Assembly (NCBI GenBank): GCA_041477005.1
Contig: JBGOUJ010000119.1
Coordinates: 1-15,125 of the forward strand
Length of the DNA stretch: 15,125 nucleotides
Origin: JBGOUJ01 sp041477005
GTDB lineage: Bacteria > Acidobacteriota > Terriglobia > Bryobacterales > JACQDG01
Direction: 5' to 3'
Below the pieces are notes generated by a model, which was not told the origin of the DNA, searched no databases, and saw only the letters and a list, made by a program, of their open reading frames with translations. Below are positions 1 through 7,540 of this stretch, in pieces (the first letter of the stretch is position 1; each line of letters starts with the position of its first letter). The position numbers were made by a program, and so were the translations under genes.

Positions 1-731
1 ATCGATTGTGGAGAATTCACAGCCCCCGGAGCGGTGACGACAATCTGTCCCGTATAGGCGCCCGGCCCCAAGGTCCCTGCGCCGGCCGTCGCCACAAACG
101 ATCCCGCATTGACTCCCGAAGCCGGCGCCGCAGACAGCCAGTTCCCGCCACCGGCGGTCACTGCCGCGGCGCTCCAGTTCAGAGTGCCTCCGCCAATGTT
201 CGCGACCTGAACATTGAAGGCCGCGCCTCCCGCGCCGGCCGCATTAAACGCCAGGGAGCTCGGTGAGACCGAGATGCCGGGCGCGATCGTGCCGCCGTTG
301 CCGACCGTGAGCGCCACTTGAATGACTTGAGGCGTGTTATCTGCCGGCAGCGCCTGTGCGTCTCCGGCAGCAGTAATGGTGATCGTCCCGTAGTAAACAC
401 CCGCCGCCAGCGATGAGGACGCAACCGAGATGGAGAGGGTCTCCCATTCCCCCGGATTGATCCCCGGAAGCACGCCACTCGGCGGCACAACCGCCAGCCA
501 GTTCCCGCCGCCGGTCGTGGATGGCGTTGCGGTCCAAGGCATCCGGCCATGGGTTGTTTTGCTCAAGATCAAGCCCTGGGCCGGCGGGCTGGGCGATCCG
601 GGAGCGGCAGCAAAGTTCACGTAATTCTTACTAAGTCCTATACTGGGCGCGTGCCCATGGGCGGTGCTGACCCCGAGCAACAAACCGAGCGAGACGCATG
701 CCGCCCGTCGAAAGGTGCTTCCAGACGCCAT
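1..731 (-). CDS. Exported protein with BACON-like beta-sandwich repeats (3' end beyond window)
   Basis: An open frame starts at ATG 731 and runs off the left edge, giving about 243 residues of an unfinished protein. Residues 1-26 form a signal peptide: a basic start (FRR, 7-9), a hydrophobic core (VSLGLLLGVSTA, 13-24) and small residues before the likely cut. Two similar domains follow, about residues 31-144 and 153-243. Both carry GGGNWL (75-80 and 195-200), P-x-SG, and then L-x-x-G-x-Y-x-G-x-I (109-118 and 221-230). This pattern resembles the BACON/Ig-like repeats common in secreted acidobacterial proteins, which often serve in carbohydrate or surface binding; that role is inference here. 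An in-frame ATG at 767 would add 12 residues. I prefer 731 because the signal peptide then has a normal length; neither start has a good ribosome binding site. The missing C-terminus could carry further repeats or an anchoring domain. Confidence 0.82.
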   Translation of the reverse strand, partial: MASGSTFRRAACVSLGLLLGVSTAHGHAPSIGLSKNYVNFAAAPGSPSPPAQGLILSKTTHGRMPWTATPSTTGGGNWLAVVPPSGVLPGINPGEWETLSISVASSSLAAGVYYGTITITAAGDAQALPADNTPQVIQVALTVGNGGTIAPGISVSPSSLAFNAAGAGGAAFNVQVANIGGGTLNWSAAAVTAGGGNWLSAAPASGVNAGSFVATAGAGTLGPGAYTGQIVVTAPGAVNSPQS

Positions 732-803
732 AGGCCCGGCCGGAACTCGAGAACTCCCGCCATCCATGTTAGCTGGAGCCGCGCCAGGATTGAATAAGCG
801 GAA

Positions 804-853
804 CCCCCTACACCCGCTCATAGCCCAGGCTGCTGGAGTGTGGGGGTGAGCGG
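804..853 (-). other. Two mutually exclusive GC-rich hairpins in the DUF1501 / BACON-like intergenic gap
   Basis: Bases 804-813 can pair with 838-846 (nine pairs, one bulged T at 809). Bases 814-820 can pair perfectly with 847-853 (seven pairs). The arms interleave with no spacer, so both stems are unlikely to form together. The element lies downstream of the DUF1501 stop and 37-73 bases upstream of the two candidate starts of the next gene. No clear T-run follows on the minus strand, so a classical intrinsic terminator is doubtful. It could be a terminator-like barrier or a leader structure of the exported protein gene. Confidence 0.3.
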
Positions 854-885
854 TCAGGCGGACGTCTTGTAAGCGGGACCTTGCG

Positions 886-2331
886 CTACGCCAGGAGCTT
901 TTGAATCACGCGGCCGCTGACATCGGTGAGGCGGAATTTGCGGCCCTGGAACGGGAAGGTGAGCTTGGTGTGGTCCAGGCCCAGCAGGTGCAGCAGGGTC
1001 GCTTGGACGTCGTGTACGTGGATGCGGTCGCCGACCGGCGAGAAGCCCAGCTCGTCCGTTTCGCCGACCACCTGGCCTGTGCGGAGGCCGCCGCCGGCCA
1101 TGAACAGCGTGTAGGCGTCGATGTGGTGGTTGCGGCCGGCCTTGTTGGTCTCGCGGACCTCGCCCATCGGCGTGCGGCCGAATTCGCCGCCCCAGATCAC
1201 CAGCGTGTGCTCGAGCAGGCCGCGGTCTTTGAGGTCACGGATGAGGGCCGCGGTGGGCCGGTCGACCTCGCGGCACACCTGTTCGAGGGGCTGGCCGAGA
1301 TCGGCGTGGTGGTCCCAGTCGCTGTGATAGAGCTGCACGAAGCGAACGCCGCGCTCGACCAGGCGGCGGGCGAGCAGACAATTGTTGGCGAAGGAGCTCT
1401 TGCCGGGCTCGGCGCCGTACATGTCGAGCGTCTTCCGGTTCTCCTTCGCGAAATCGATCAGCTCGGGACCGCTGGTTTGCATCCGGAAGGCCATCTCGTA
1501 GGCGGCGATGCGGGTGGTGATCTCGGGATCGCCCGTCTCGGCCAGCTTGGCCAGATTCAGGTCGCGGATGGCGTCGATGGTCTGCTGCTCGGCGCGCGGG
1601 GTGATGCCTTTGGGACTGGAGAGGTCGAGAATCGGATCGCCGCCGGAGCGGAACGGCACGCCCTGATAGGCGGAGGGCAGAAAGCCGCTGGACCACAGCG
1701 CCGCCCCGCCGCGCGGGCCGCGCGGGCCGGACTCGAGCACCACGAACCCCGGCAGGTCCTCCGACTCGCTGCCGATGCCGTACGTCACCCAGGCGCCGAT
1801 GCTGGGCCGGCCGAAGCGCACCGATCCGGTATTGATGAAGCACTTGGCGGGGCCGTGGTTGAAGTTGTCGGTCGAGACGCCGGAGATCAGCGCGATGTCG
1901 TCGGCCACCGAGCCGATGTTGGGCAGAAGCTCGGAGATGTAAATCCCGCCCTTGCCGTACCGCTGGAACTGGCGGCGCGTGCCGAGCAGCTTGGGCGGGT
2001 CCTTGGTGAAGGAGTCCATGAAGGCGAAGCGCTTGCCCTTCAGAAGCGATTCGGGGGCGGTCTTGCCGTCGTATTCCTGCAGTTTGGGCTTATAGTCGAA
2101 AAGCTCGAGCTGGCTGGGGGCGCCAGCCATGAAGAGATAAATGACGCTCTTCACCTTGGGCGGGAAGTGCGGCGGCTTCGGCGCCATCGGATTGGCCGGT
2201 TTCGCGGTGGCTCCAAACAGCCCGCCGTCGCTGATCAGAGAGGCCAGGGCGATTTGGCCCAGGCCCACGCCGCAGCGGCTGAAGAAGTGGCGGCGGGTTT
2301 GGAATTGCAGCAGGCGATCCTCGGGCGTCAT
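886..2331 (-). CDS. DUF1501 family protein with Tat signal
   Basis: This is a 481-residue protein of the DUF1501 family, which is related in fold to sulfatases and alkaline phosphatases; no reaction is established for the family. The N-terminus carries a twin-arginine signal (TRRHFFSRCGVGLG, 12-25, then a hydrophobic run), so export in folded form is expected. Family marks are SVIYLFMAGAPSQLELFD (62-79), SDWDHH (337-342), GGEFGRTP (381-388), RNHHID (400-405) and the C-terminal DVQATLLHLLGLDH (441-454). The length is normal. A GTG at 2343 would add four residues and make a GTGA overlap with the preceding PSD1 stop, but the GAGGGA motif then touches the start codon. For ATG 2331 the same purine run sits about 11 bases upstream, so I prefer it. 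DUF1501 genes commonly sit beside PSD1 genes, as here, and the two probably work together. Confidence 0.93.
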   Translation of the reverse strand: MTPEDRLLQFQTRRHFFSRCGVGLGQIALASLISDGGLFGATAKPANPMAPKPPHFPPKVKSVIYLFMAGAPSQLELFDYKPKLQEYDGKTAPESLLKGKRFAFMDSFTKDPPKLLGTRRQFQRYGKGGIYISELLPNIGSVADDIALISGVSTDNFNHGPAKCFINTGSVRFGRPSIGAWVTYGIGSESEDLPGFVVLESGPRGPRGGAALWSSGFLPSAYQGVPFRSGGDPILDLSSPKGITPRAEQQTIDAIRDLNLAKLAETGDPEITTRIAAYEMAFRMQTSGPELIDFAKENRKTLDMYGAEPGKSSFANNCLLARRLVERGVRFVQLYHSDWDHHADLGQPLEQVCREVDRPTAALIRDLKDRGLLEHTLVIWGGEFGRTPMGEVRETNKAGRNHHIDAYTLFMAGGGLRTGQVVGETDELGFSPVGDRIHVHDVQATLLHLLGLDHTKLTFPFQGRKFRLTDVSGRVIQKLLA

Positions 2332-2339
2332 AGCTTGCT

Positions 2340-4868
2340 TCACTCCCTCGTCATGAAATCGTCCAGGTTGAACAACACCCGGGAAACGGCGGTCCAGGCG
2401 GCCAGCTCCGGCAATTGCTTGGGATCAACCGGCTCCTCCTCGAGGACGCGATTGGCGCCGGGCGAGGAGCTGAACACCTGCTCCTTGACGACCAGCAGGC
2501 TGGCCGCGGTTGGGTCGGAGCGATACTCATCGCGCTGGAGGGCCAGGAATCGCGCCATCCGGTCCCGCTCGGCCGGATGGGGATTGCGGCCGACGGCGAG
2601 CAGGAAGGCGTAATCGAGGCGGCCTGGATCGGTGGACGGCGCCTCCTTCAGGACCCGCCGGGCCAGCGCCCGGGCGAACTCGACGTAGGCCTCATCGTTG
2701 AGCAGCGTCAGGGCCTGCAACGGGCTGTTGGAGCGGATCCGCCGCGTGCAGGCGGAGGTTGCGTCCGGCGCGTCGAACAAGGCCAGGCCGGGATACGGGA
2801 TCGAACGGTAGAAGAACGTGTACATCCCGCGGCGATAGCGGTCGGGTCCGGTAGCGGTGGGCCACTCCCGCTTGATTTGCGTGACCGCCATGGCGCCCTC
2901 GGGAATGGGTGGATAGACGCTCGGGCCGCCAATGGCCCGGGTCAGCAGGCCGCTCGAAACCAGGGCCGCGTCGCGGAGGATCTCCGCTTCCAGTCTCATT
3001 CTGGATTGGCGGGCCATCAGGCGGTTGTACGGATCGGTTTCTTCCAGCTCCGGCCGGTGGCGCGACGACTGGCGATAGGCGGCCGAGGTGACCAGGAGGC
3101 GATGCACGGCTTTCTGGCTCCAGCCGCGCGCCACGAACTCCGTGGCTAGCCAGTCCAGCAGCTCGGGATGCGTGGGCTTCGACCCGAGCAGACCGAAATC
3201 GTTCTCGGTTTCGACCAGCCCCTTGCCGAAACAGGCCTGCCACATGCGATTCACGTTGACGCGCGCGGTCAAGGGGTTCGCCGGATCGACCAGCCACCGG
3301 GCCAGATCCAGGCGCGTGCCCGTCACCGGAGTGGAAGAGAGCACCGCCGGCACGCCCGGCGGCACCGGTGCGCCGTGTTGCAGGAAATCGCCACTCAGAT
3401 GGATATAGGCCCGTCGCGGCTGCGGAAGCTCACGCATGACGAGCGTAGTGGTGATTTTCGGCGCGCGCCGGCGCAAGGCGGCGAGATTGGCGACGCGCTC
3501 GCGCAGGCCGGGGTCCTGGTATTTCGGCGGGGCGCCGGGCTCGGCCGGCTTGGCGGCGAGCGCTTGCGCGTAGGCTGCCAGTTCGCGGCTGAGAGCGGCC
3601 ACCTGCGCCTGGTACGCCTCTCGGCGGGCCGTCTCCTCGGGTGTGGGCAGCTCCAGGATCGGACGGTTGAAATCGTAGCGCTCGGCTTCTGTGGTGATCT
3701 CGTCGCTGTTGTTGTAGAAGGCGAAGAGCTGGTAGAACTCCCGCTGGCTGATCGGGTCGTACTTGTGGTCGTGACAGCGCGCGCAGCCCAGCGTGAGGCC
3801 GAGGAACGCCGCGCCAGTGGTGGCCACGCGGTCGGCCACGGCCTCCACGCGGTATTGCTCGAAATCGATGCCGCCTTCGTAATTACTGGGCGTGTTGCGG
3901 TGGAACCCGGTGGCGATCAACTGTTCGGCGGTGGGGTTCGGCAGCAGGTCGCCGGCGATCTGCTCGATGGTGAACTGGTTGAAGGGTTCATCGCGGTTCA
4001 GTGCGTTGACGACCCAATCGCGATACTTCCAGATCTGGCGCGGGCCGTCGATGGTGTAGCCGTCGGAGTCGGCGTAGCGAGCCAGGTCGAGCCAGTGCCG
4101 GCCCCAGCGCTCGCCGTAATGCGGCGAGGCGAGCAGGCGGTCTACCACCTTCTCATAGGCGTTCGGGGAGGCGTCGGAGAGGAATTCCTGAATCTCTTTC
4201 GGGGTTGGGGGCAGGCCGGTGAGGTCCAGGCTGACGCGGCGGAGCAGGGTGTGGCCGTCCGCCTCGGGCGAGGGCTTCACTCCCTCCTTTTCCAGGCGGG
4301 CCAGGATGAAGTTGTCGATCGGATTCCGCAGCCAGGTGGAATCCTTGACCGGCGGAGCGGCCGGACGCTTCGGCGGCTGGAAGGCCCAGTGATCCCAGCC
4401 CGGACGCTTTCTGGCCGCGCCGTCGCCGGACCACGGCAAGTTCTGCTCGACCCATTGCCGGAGCACGGCGATCTGCTCATCCTTGAGGCGGCCGCCGAGC
4501 GGCATCTTCAGCTCGCCCTTTTGCTCGACGGCCTGGATGAGGCGGCTGTCGTTGGGGGCGCCGGGCTTCACGGCCGGTCCGCGGTTGCCGCCGGTGAGGA
4601 CGTCTTCGCGGCTCTCGAGTGCCAGGCCGCCAGACCGGGTCTTCTGGTTGTGGCACGGCTGGCAGTTGGCTTTCAGGAGAGGCTGGACGCTCGTTTCAAA
4701 GAAGGAGAGCGCCTGCGGGCTGAACGCCGGATTCGGTTGGGCCGCGAGGGGCGCTGCTGCCAGGAGGACGAGGAGAAGGACTGGGATCGAGCGCCGGTCG
4801 CGAGGAAGCTTCAGGGCCATGGCAGCAGTCACATCTGTCACATCTGTCTCCGCAATTGCTTCTGCCAT
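2340..4868 (-). CDS. PSD1 / DUF1549 / DUF1553 cytochrome-c-type protein
   Basis: The 842-residue protein has the standard order of the PSD1 family. A hydrophobic signal segment (30-43, ending LAAQ) comes first, then a planctomycete cytochrome c domain with a heme motif CQPCH (69-73). DUF1549 (about 181-385) includes HWLDLARYADSDG (258-270) and a second CxxCH, CARCHDHKYDP (362-372). An alanine- and arginine-rich, probably helical linker (about 410-470) leads into DUF1553 (about 515-800), with DPANPLTARVNVNRMW (528-543) and NSPLQALTLLND (714-725). It is probably periplasmic; its function is not established, though redox work with its DUF1501 partner is plausible. ATG 4868 has AGGG seven bases upstream. 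ATG 4820 (MALKLPRDRR) would remove an acidic 16-residue extension that is odd before a signal peptide, but it lacks a binding site. The open frame further upstream to 5885 is antisense to the oxidoreductase and not used. Confidence 0.94.
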   Translation of the reverse strand: MAEAIAETDVTDVTAAMALKLPRDRRSIPVLLLVLLAAAPLAAQPNPAFSPQALSFFETSVQPLLKANCQPCHNQKTRSGGLALESREDVLTGGNRGPAVKPGAPNDSRLIQAVEQKGELKMPLGGRLKDEQIAVLRQWVEQNLPWSGDGAARKRPGWDHWAFQPPKRPAAPPVKDSTWLRNPIDNFILARLEKEGVKPSPEADGHTLLRRVSLDLTGLPPTPKEIQEFLSDASPNAYEKVVDRLLASPHYGERWGRHWLDLARYADSDGYTIDGPRQIWKYRDWVVNALNRDEPFNQFTIEQIAGDLLPNPTAEQLIATGFHRNTPSNYEGGIDFEQYRVEAVADRVATTGAAFLGLTLGCARCHDHKYDPISQREFYQLFAFYNNSDEITTEAERYDFNRPILELPTPEETARREAYQAQVAALSRELAAYAQALAAKPAEPGAPPKYQDPGLRERVANLAALRRRAPKITTTLVMRELPQPRRAYIHLSGDFLQHGAPVPPGVPAVLSSTPVTGTRLDLARWLVDPANPLTARVNVNRMWQACFGKGLVETENDFGLLGSKPTHPELLDWLATEFVARGWSQKAVHRLLVTSAAYRQSSRHRPELEETDPYNRLMARQSRMRLEAEILRDAALVSSGLLTRAIGGPSVYPPIPEGAMAVTQIKREWPTATGPDRYRRGMYTFFYRSIPYPGLALFDAPDATSACTRRIRSNSPLQALTLLNDEAYVEFARALARRVLKEAPSTDPGRLDYAFLLAVGRNPHPAERDRMARFLALQRDEYRSDPTAASLLVVKEQVFSSSPGANRVLEEEPVDPKQLPELAAWTAVSRVLFNLDDFMTRE

Positions 4869-5147
4869 TGTAAACCCTACAGGCAAGTTTCGGCGCCTGC
4901 CGGCCCGGGAAGTCTCGATTTGCCCCAGCTTGCCCCCCTTGCCCGTTTGATCCATTGGACCGCCGGGCTGAAACAGCGGCGGACTCGCCTCTCCCCGCTC
5001 GGAGGAGCCTGGCGAGGATTTCCCGCCCGGATGGCTGCCCGCCGGACCACGAAATCGCCGGCATGCCCCGGCGTGGGGCAGGAAACGCGGAGGATTCGTT
5101 TCGCGTGGGAAGCCAGGTGATAAAATTCTCACGAGGATCAACCCATC
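4869..5147. promoter_or_regulatory. Divergent intergenic region between PSD1 and Gfo/Idh genes
   Basis: This 279-base spacer must hold the start signals for both divergent genes. A perfect six-pair inverted repeat, TGCCCC (5064-5069) and GGGGCA (5075-5080) with a five-base loop, is the clearest structure and could be an operator. TAAAAT at 5121-5126 resembles a -10 box for the plus-strand gene, but no good -35 box stands at the right distance and the implied start would fall on the ribosome binding site, so I do not call it. No coding potential is convincing here. Confidence 0.4.
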
Positions 5148-6482
5148 ATGAAAACCACCCGGCGCGCCTTCACCGCCTCCGCGGCCCTCACCGCACTTTC
5201 TTATCAGCGCGTTCGCGGCGCCAACGATCGTGTCCGCCTCGGCTTCATCGGCGTCGGGAATCGCGGGGATCAGGACCTCACGGCTTTCCTGGAATATGCC
5301 GACCAGCAGGTGGTCGCCGTGTGCGACCTGCGGGAAGACTACATGGATCACGCCGCTCAAAAAGCGCGCAGCAACCCGGCCCGCTTCAAAGACTACCGCC
5401 GGCTGCTCGAAGTGCGCGACCTGGATGCCGTCTTGATCGCCACGCCCGACCACTGGCACGCCTTGCAGACCGTCGATGCCTGTAACGCCGGCAAGGACGT
5501 ATACGTGGAAAAGCCCCTTTCGCTGACCGTGGTGGAAGGCCGCAAAATGGTGGAGGCCGCCACGCGGAACAAGCGCGTGGTGCAGGTCGGCATCAACCGG
5601 CGCTCCTCCAAGATCTGCGCGGAAGCCGCCGAGTTCGTCCGCAGCGGCGGCATCGGCCCCGTCACGGTCGTCCGCTGCAACCACGTGGTGAACGAATGGC
5701 CCCTGGGCATCGGCAATCCGCCCGATTCGCCGCCACCCAAGGACATCGATTGGGATCTCTACCTCGGCCCCGCGCCCCGGGACCCCTTCAACCCTAACCG
5801 CGCCTTCTATCGTTTTCGATGGTTCTACCACTACTCGGGCGGCCAGCTCACCAATAACGGGGTCCATTACCTGGACCTGATTCAATGGGCGCTCGGTCAG
5901 GACGCTCCGGTGGCCGTCACCGCGATCGGCGGCAAGTACGCCGTTCAGGACAATCGCGAGATTCCGGACACGATGGAAGTCTTATGGGAATACCCGGGCA
6001 AGACCCTGGTGATCTTTTCCCAGTTCAACTGCAACGCCGCCCCGACCAGCGGTCGCACCCGCGCGCTGGCCGAGTTTCGCGGGACCAAAGGGACCCTCTA
6101 CGCTTACGACGGCAGTTACGAGGTGGTCCCGGAAGAGAACGCCACGCTTCCGATCCCTGCTGCCAATCCGCTCGAACGCACCACCGGCAAAACTTACGGC
6201 TCATCCCGCCGGCCGGCTATGGAGCCGGTCTCCGCCAAAGGCCCCTCGAACAGCACCATCATGCACGCCCGCAACTTTCTCGATTGCATCAAGACCCGGG
6301 CCAAATGCAACTGCGACGTCGAAACCGGCCACCGCTCTACGACGGCCACCATCCTCGGCAATCTGGCGCACAAAAGCGAAATTCACCTGAAGTGGGACCG
6401 CAATGCCGAGCGCTTCACGAATAGTGAGGCGGCCAACCGGCTCCTGCACTACGCCTATCGCGCTCCATGGAAATTGGCTTGA
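5148..6482 (+). CDS. Gfo/Idh/MocA family oxidoreductase with Tat-type signal
   Basis: This 444-residue protein belongs to the NAD(P)-dependent Gfo/Idh/MocA family, whose members oxidise or reduce sugars and related polyols. Residues 4-20 (TRRAFTASAALTALS and following) form a twin-arginine signal, so the enzyme is probably exported with its cofactor bound. The Rossmann glycine motif is GFIGVGNRG (32-40), CDLRED (59-64) follows the second strand, and the family signature is VEKPL (120-124). The C-terminal domain carries GGQLTNNGVHYLD (231-243), containing the conserved H240 and D243. The aspartate usual in this block (D-x-G-x-H) is N236 here. GAGGA at 5133-5137, ten bases before ATG 5148, supports the start. 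It is transcribed away from the PSD1/DUF1501 pair. The substrate cannot be predicted; related exported paralogues are abundant in Acidobacteria and Planctomycetes. Confidence 0.94.
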   Translation: MKTTRRAFTASAALTALSYQRVRGANDRVRLGFIGVGNRGDQDLTAFLEYADQQVVAVCDLREDYMDHAAQKARSNPARFKDYRRLLEVRDLDAVLIATPDHWHALQTVDACNAGKDVYVEKPLSLTVVEGRKMVEAATRNKRVVQVGINRRSSKICAEAAEFVRSGGIGPVTVVRCNHVVNEWPLGIGNPPDSPPPKDIDWDLYLGPAPRDPFNPNRAFYRFRWFYHYSGGQLTNNGVHYLDLIQWALGQDAPVAVTAIGGKYAVQDNREIPDTMEVLWEYPGKTLVIFSQFNCNAAPTSGRTRALAEFRGTKGTLYAYDGSYEVVPEENATLPIPAANPLERTTGKTYGSSRRPAMEPVSAKGPSNSTIMHARNFLDCIKTRAKCNCDVETGHRSTTATILGNLAHKSEIHLKWDRNAERFTNSEAANRLLHYAYRAPWKLA

Positions 6483-6610
6483 GCGGGGGAACCGGCGCGC
6501 CGCAGCAGTTCGCTCAGCCACGGAAGCCCACCCGCCATTGTGAATGCAAGCAGCCGCTACGGGGCGTCGGCTCATCCAGGCGCGATTGGCGAGAGGCCGC
6601 GGGTTCCTTC
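6483..6610. other. Intergenic stretch after the oxidoreductase; no gene seen
   Basis: No coding sequence is supported. TGAGCG (6480-6485, including the stop codon) can pair with CGCTCA (6511-6516), but the stem is short, the loop long and no T-run follows, so I do not call a terminator. Weak similarity to the bases just left of the second leader copy (TTGGCGAG in both) suggests the duplicated unit once began near 6585. Confidence 0.35.
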
Positions 6611-7044
6611 CAGAGTGTTTTCCCCTAGTGACCGCTTGGGGCACTTTGCCGATTGACTCGCAGCTCTTCCAGTACTAAAGTTTAATGGCTTTAGTACTTT
6701 TAGTCTGGTGCCAGGCGGTACTTTAGATTGGTACTTCAGTTTGCCAATCTTAAGTGCTTCCGGGACCGGAATTTTGGGACAGAAGGGGCGTAAGCCCGCC
6801 CGAATCGCTTCACTTTGCCGTCTCTGCCGTCTTCCCGGCAACTCTCCAGGCAACTGATTCTACTGGGCATCCAAATGCGAGTGGCGATCTGAATACCTTG
6901 GGACTGATCGCGGAACGCGCTGAGGCTCTGGTATCCCGGCCGCGAGTGGGCCAGCGGGGCGGCAAGTGATAACTCCTACCTTCGCGCGCAAGGCTCCAGG
7001 GGCCGCGGTGGCGCTGCCGTCCTATTTGCGGTCGCTGCGACGCG
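6611..7044 (+). repeat. Left (decayed) copy of a duplicated leader + glycosyltransferase 5' segment
   Basis: Bases 6611-6874 align with 7511-7774 at a nearly constant 900-base offset. By hand count there are about 26 differences and two single-base gaps, roughly 90% identity. Similarity continues into the coding part (6875-7044 against 7775-8093), but this copy lacks bases equivalent to 7806-7911 (replaced by seven bases) and 7932-7985 (replaced by five). The last block, from the second deletion on, is about as conserved as the leader or more so. Similarity stops abruptly at 7044, inside the glycosyltransferase. Confidence 0.9.
6653..6750 (+). promoter_or_regulatory. Decayed copy of the promoter/operator region
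   Basis: This region matches the promoter at 7553-7581 and its neighbours. The -35 box reads TTGACT (6653-6658) instead of TTGACA, and the -10 is TAAAGT (6676-6681). The inverted repeat is intact: AGTACTAAAG (6671-6680), eight-base loop, CTTTAGTACT (6689-6698). Of the four GTACTTT sites seen in the right copy, two are exact here (6694-6700 and 6718-6724) and two have one change (GCACTTT at 6641, GTACTTC at 6731). A second inverted repeat, AGATTGG (6725-6731) with CCAATCT (6744-6750), is unchanged. Any transcript from here would read only into pseudogenes. Confidence 0.5.
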
Positions 7045-7082
7045 GATGCCCTGGCGCCCGGTTGCCCGGCACGCTGAATTAA
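6875..7082 (+). pseudogene. Truncated glycosyltransferase pseudogene (copy of the gene at 7775)
   Basis: The start ATGCGAGTGGC matches the intact gene, but one base is lost in codon 5, which gives a stop at once (ATC TGA). Two deletions remove the equivalents of 7806-7911 and 7932-7985. The last block (6937-7044) corresponds to about residues 71-106 of the intact enzyme (ending LPSYLRSLRR). The reading then passes into unrelated sequence and ends at TAA 7080-7082. The predicted catalytic C-terminal half is absent, so no activity is possible. Confidence 0.85.
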
Positions 7083-7088
7083 ACCCTG

Positions 7089-7367
7089 ATGGACTCCGCG
7101 GGCCATCGTTCTCAACGTCTGCTGGCGCCCTATAGGCGCATAACCTCATCTGGTCAGTTCATTCCCGAAATTGACGGACTACGCTTTGTAGCCATCTTTT
7201 CCGTTTACGTGTACCATCTGGCGGGCGACATCCTTCGGCATTCGCCTCCGCAGTATGGGCATCTGCTTGGCGCGAGCCCACTTTTCGCGCTCACGCAGCA
7301 ACTCAACATCGGCGTACCGCTGTTCCTTACGCGGAGAATGTGGGTTGGATGTGGCCGCCGAGCTTGA
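7089..7367 (+). pseudogene. N-terminal remnant of an acyltransferase 3 (OafA/YrhL-like) gene
   Basis: The 92-residue frame starts like a membrane acyltransferase of family 3: IPEIDGLRFVAIFSVYVYHLAG (25-46) has the family's R-x10-H arrangement (R32, H43). LNIGVPLF (72-79) matches the second conserved block, which normally continues into an SGF motif. Here the similarity ends at about residue 79 (near 7325), after which come 13 unrelated residues and a stop. Intact members have about 350-700 residues and around ten membrane helices, so this is a fragment. Such enzymes acetylate sugars of surface polysaccharides, which fits the adjacent cluster and suggests loss of a modification gene by rearrangement. 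Confidence 0.75.
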
Positions 7368-7510
7368 TTCTAGCGGAGTCATATGATTCGAAGAGGCTCG
7401 AATATCCTGAGATCCACGCCCTTCCCTCTCGCAGCCGGAGGCGCCCGCGGCAGAAAGCTAAGCTTATCGCCGATCTAAATCAAGGAGTTGGCGAGCTCGC
7501 CAGACTTCTT
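7326..7510. other. Unassigned stretch between the acyltransferase remnant and the right repeat copy
   Basis: I see no supported gene here. A perfect six-pair inverted repeat, ATTCGA (7386-7391) and TCGAAT (7398-7403) with a six-base loop, is the only clear structure. A short open frame (7340-7528) has no recognisable motif and runs into the repeat, so I treat it as chance. The stretch may be debris of the lost acyltransferase and whatever followed it. Confidence 0.3.
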
Positions 7511-7540
7511 CAGAGTGCTTTCCCTTAGTGACAGCTTGGG

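Noticed and set aside
901..2613. Open frame of 570 codons on the plus strand
   Set aside because: It lies antisense to the DUF1501 and PSD1 genes, is rich in A, G, R, E and V as expected for an antisense frame in GC-rich DNA, and shows no family motif.
3168..5120. Open frame of 650 codons on the plus strand
   Set aside because: Antisense to the PSD1 gene and running through the divergent spacer; composition is that of a shadow frame and no domain is visible.
4869..5885. N-terminal extension of the PSD1 frame by 339 codons
   Set aside because: It is antisense to the oxidoreductase and precedes a clear signal peptide and start codon at 4868 or 4820.
6671..6701. Intrinsic terminator for the oxidoreductase gene
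   Set aside because: The hairpin is followed by TTTT, but it is AT-rich, lies nearly 190 bases downstream, and recurs in the operon promoter, so a regulatory role is more likely.
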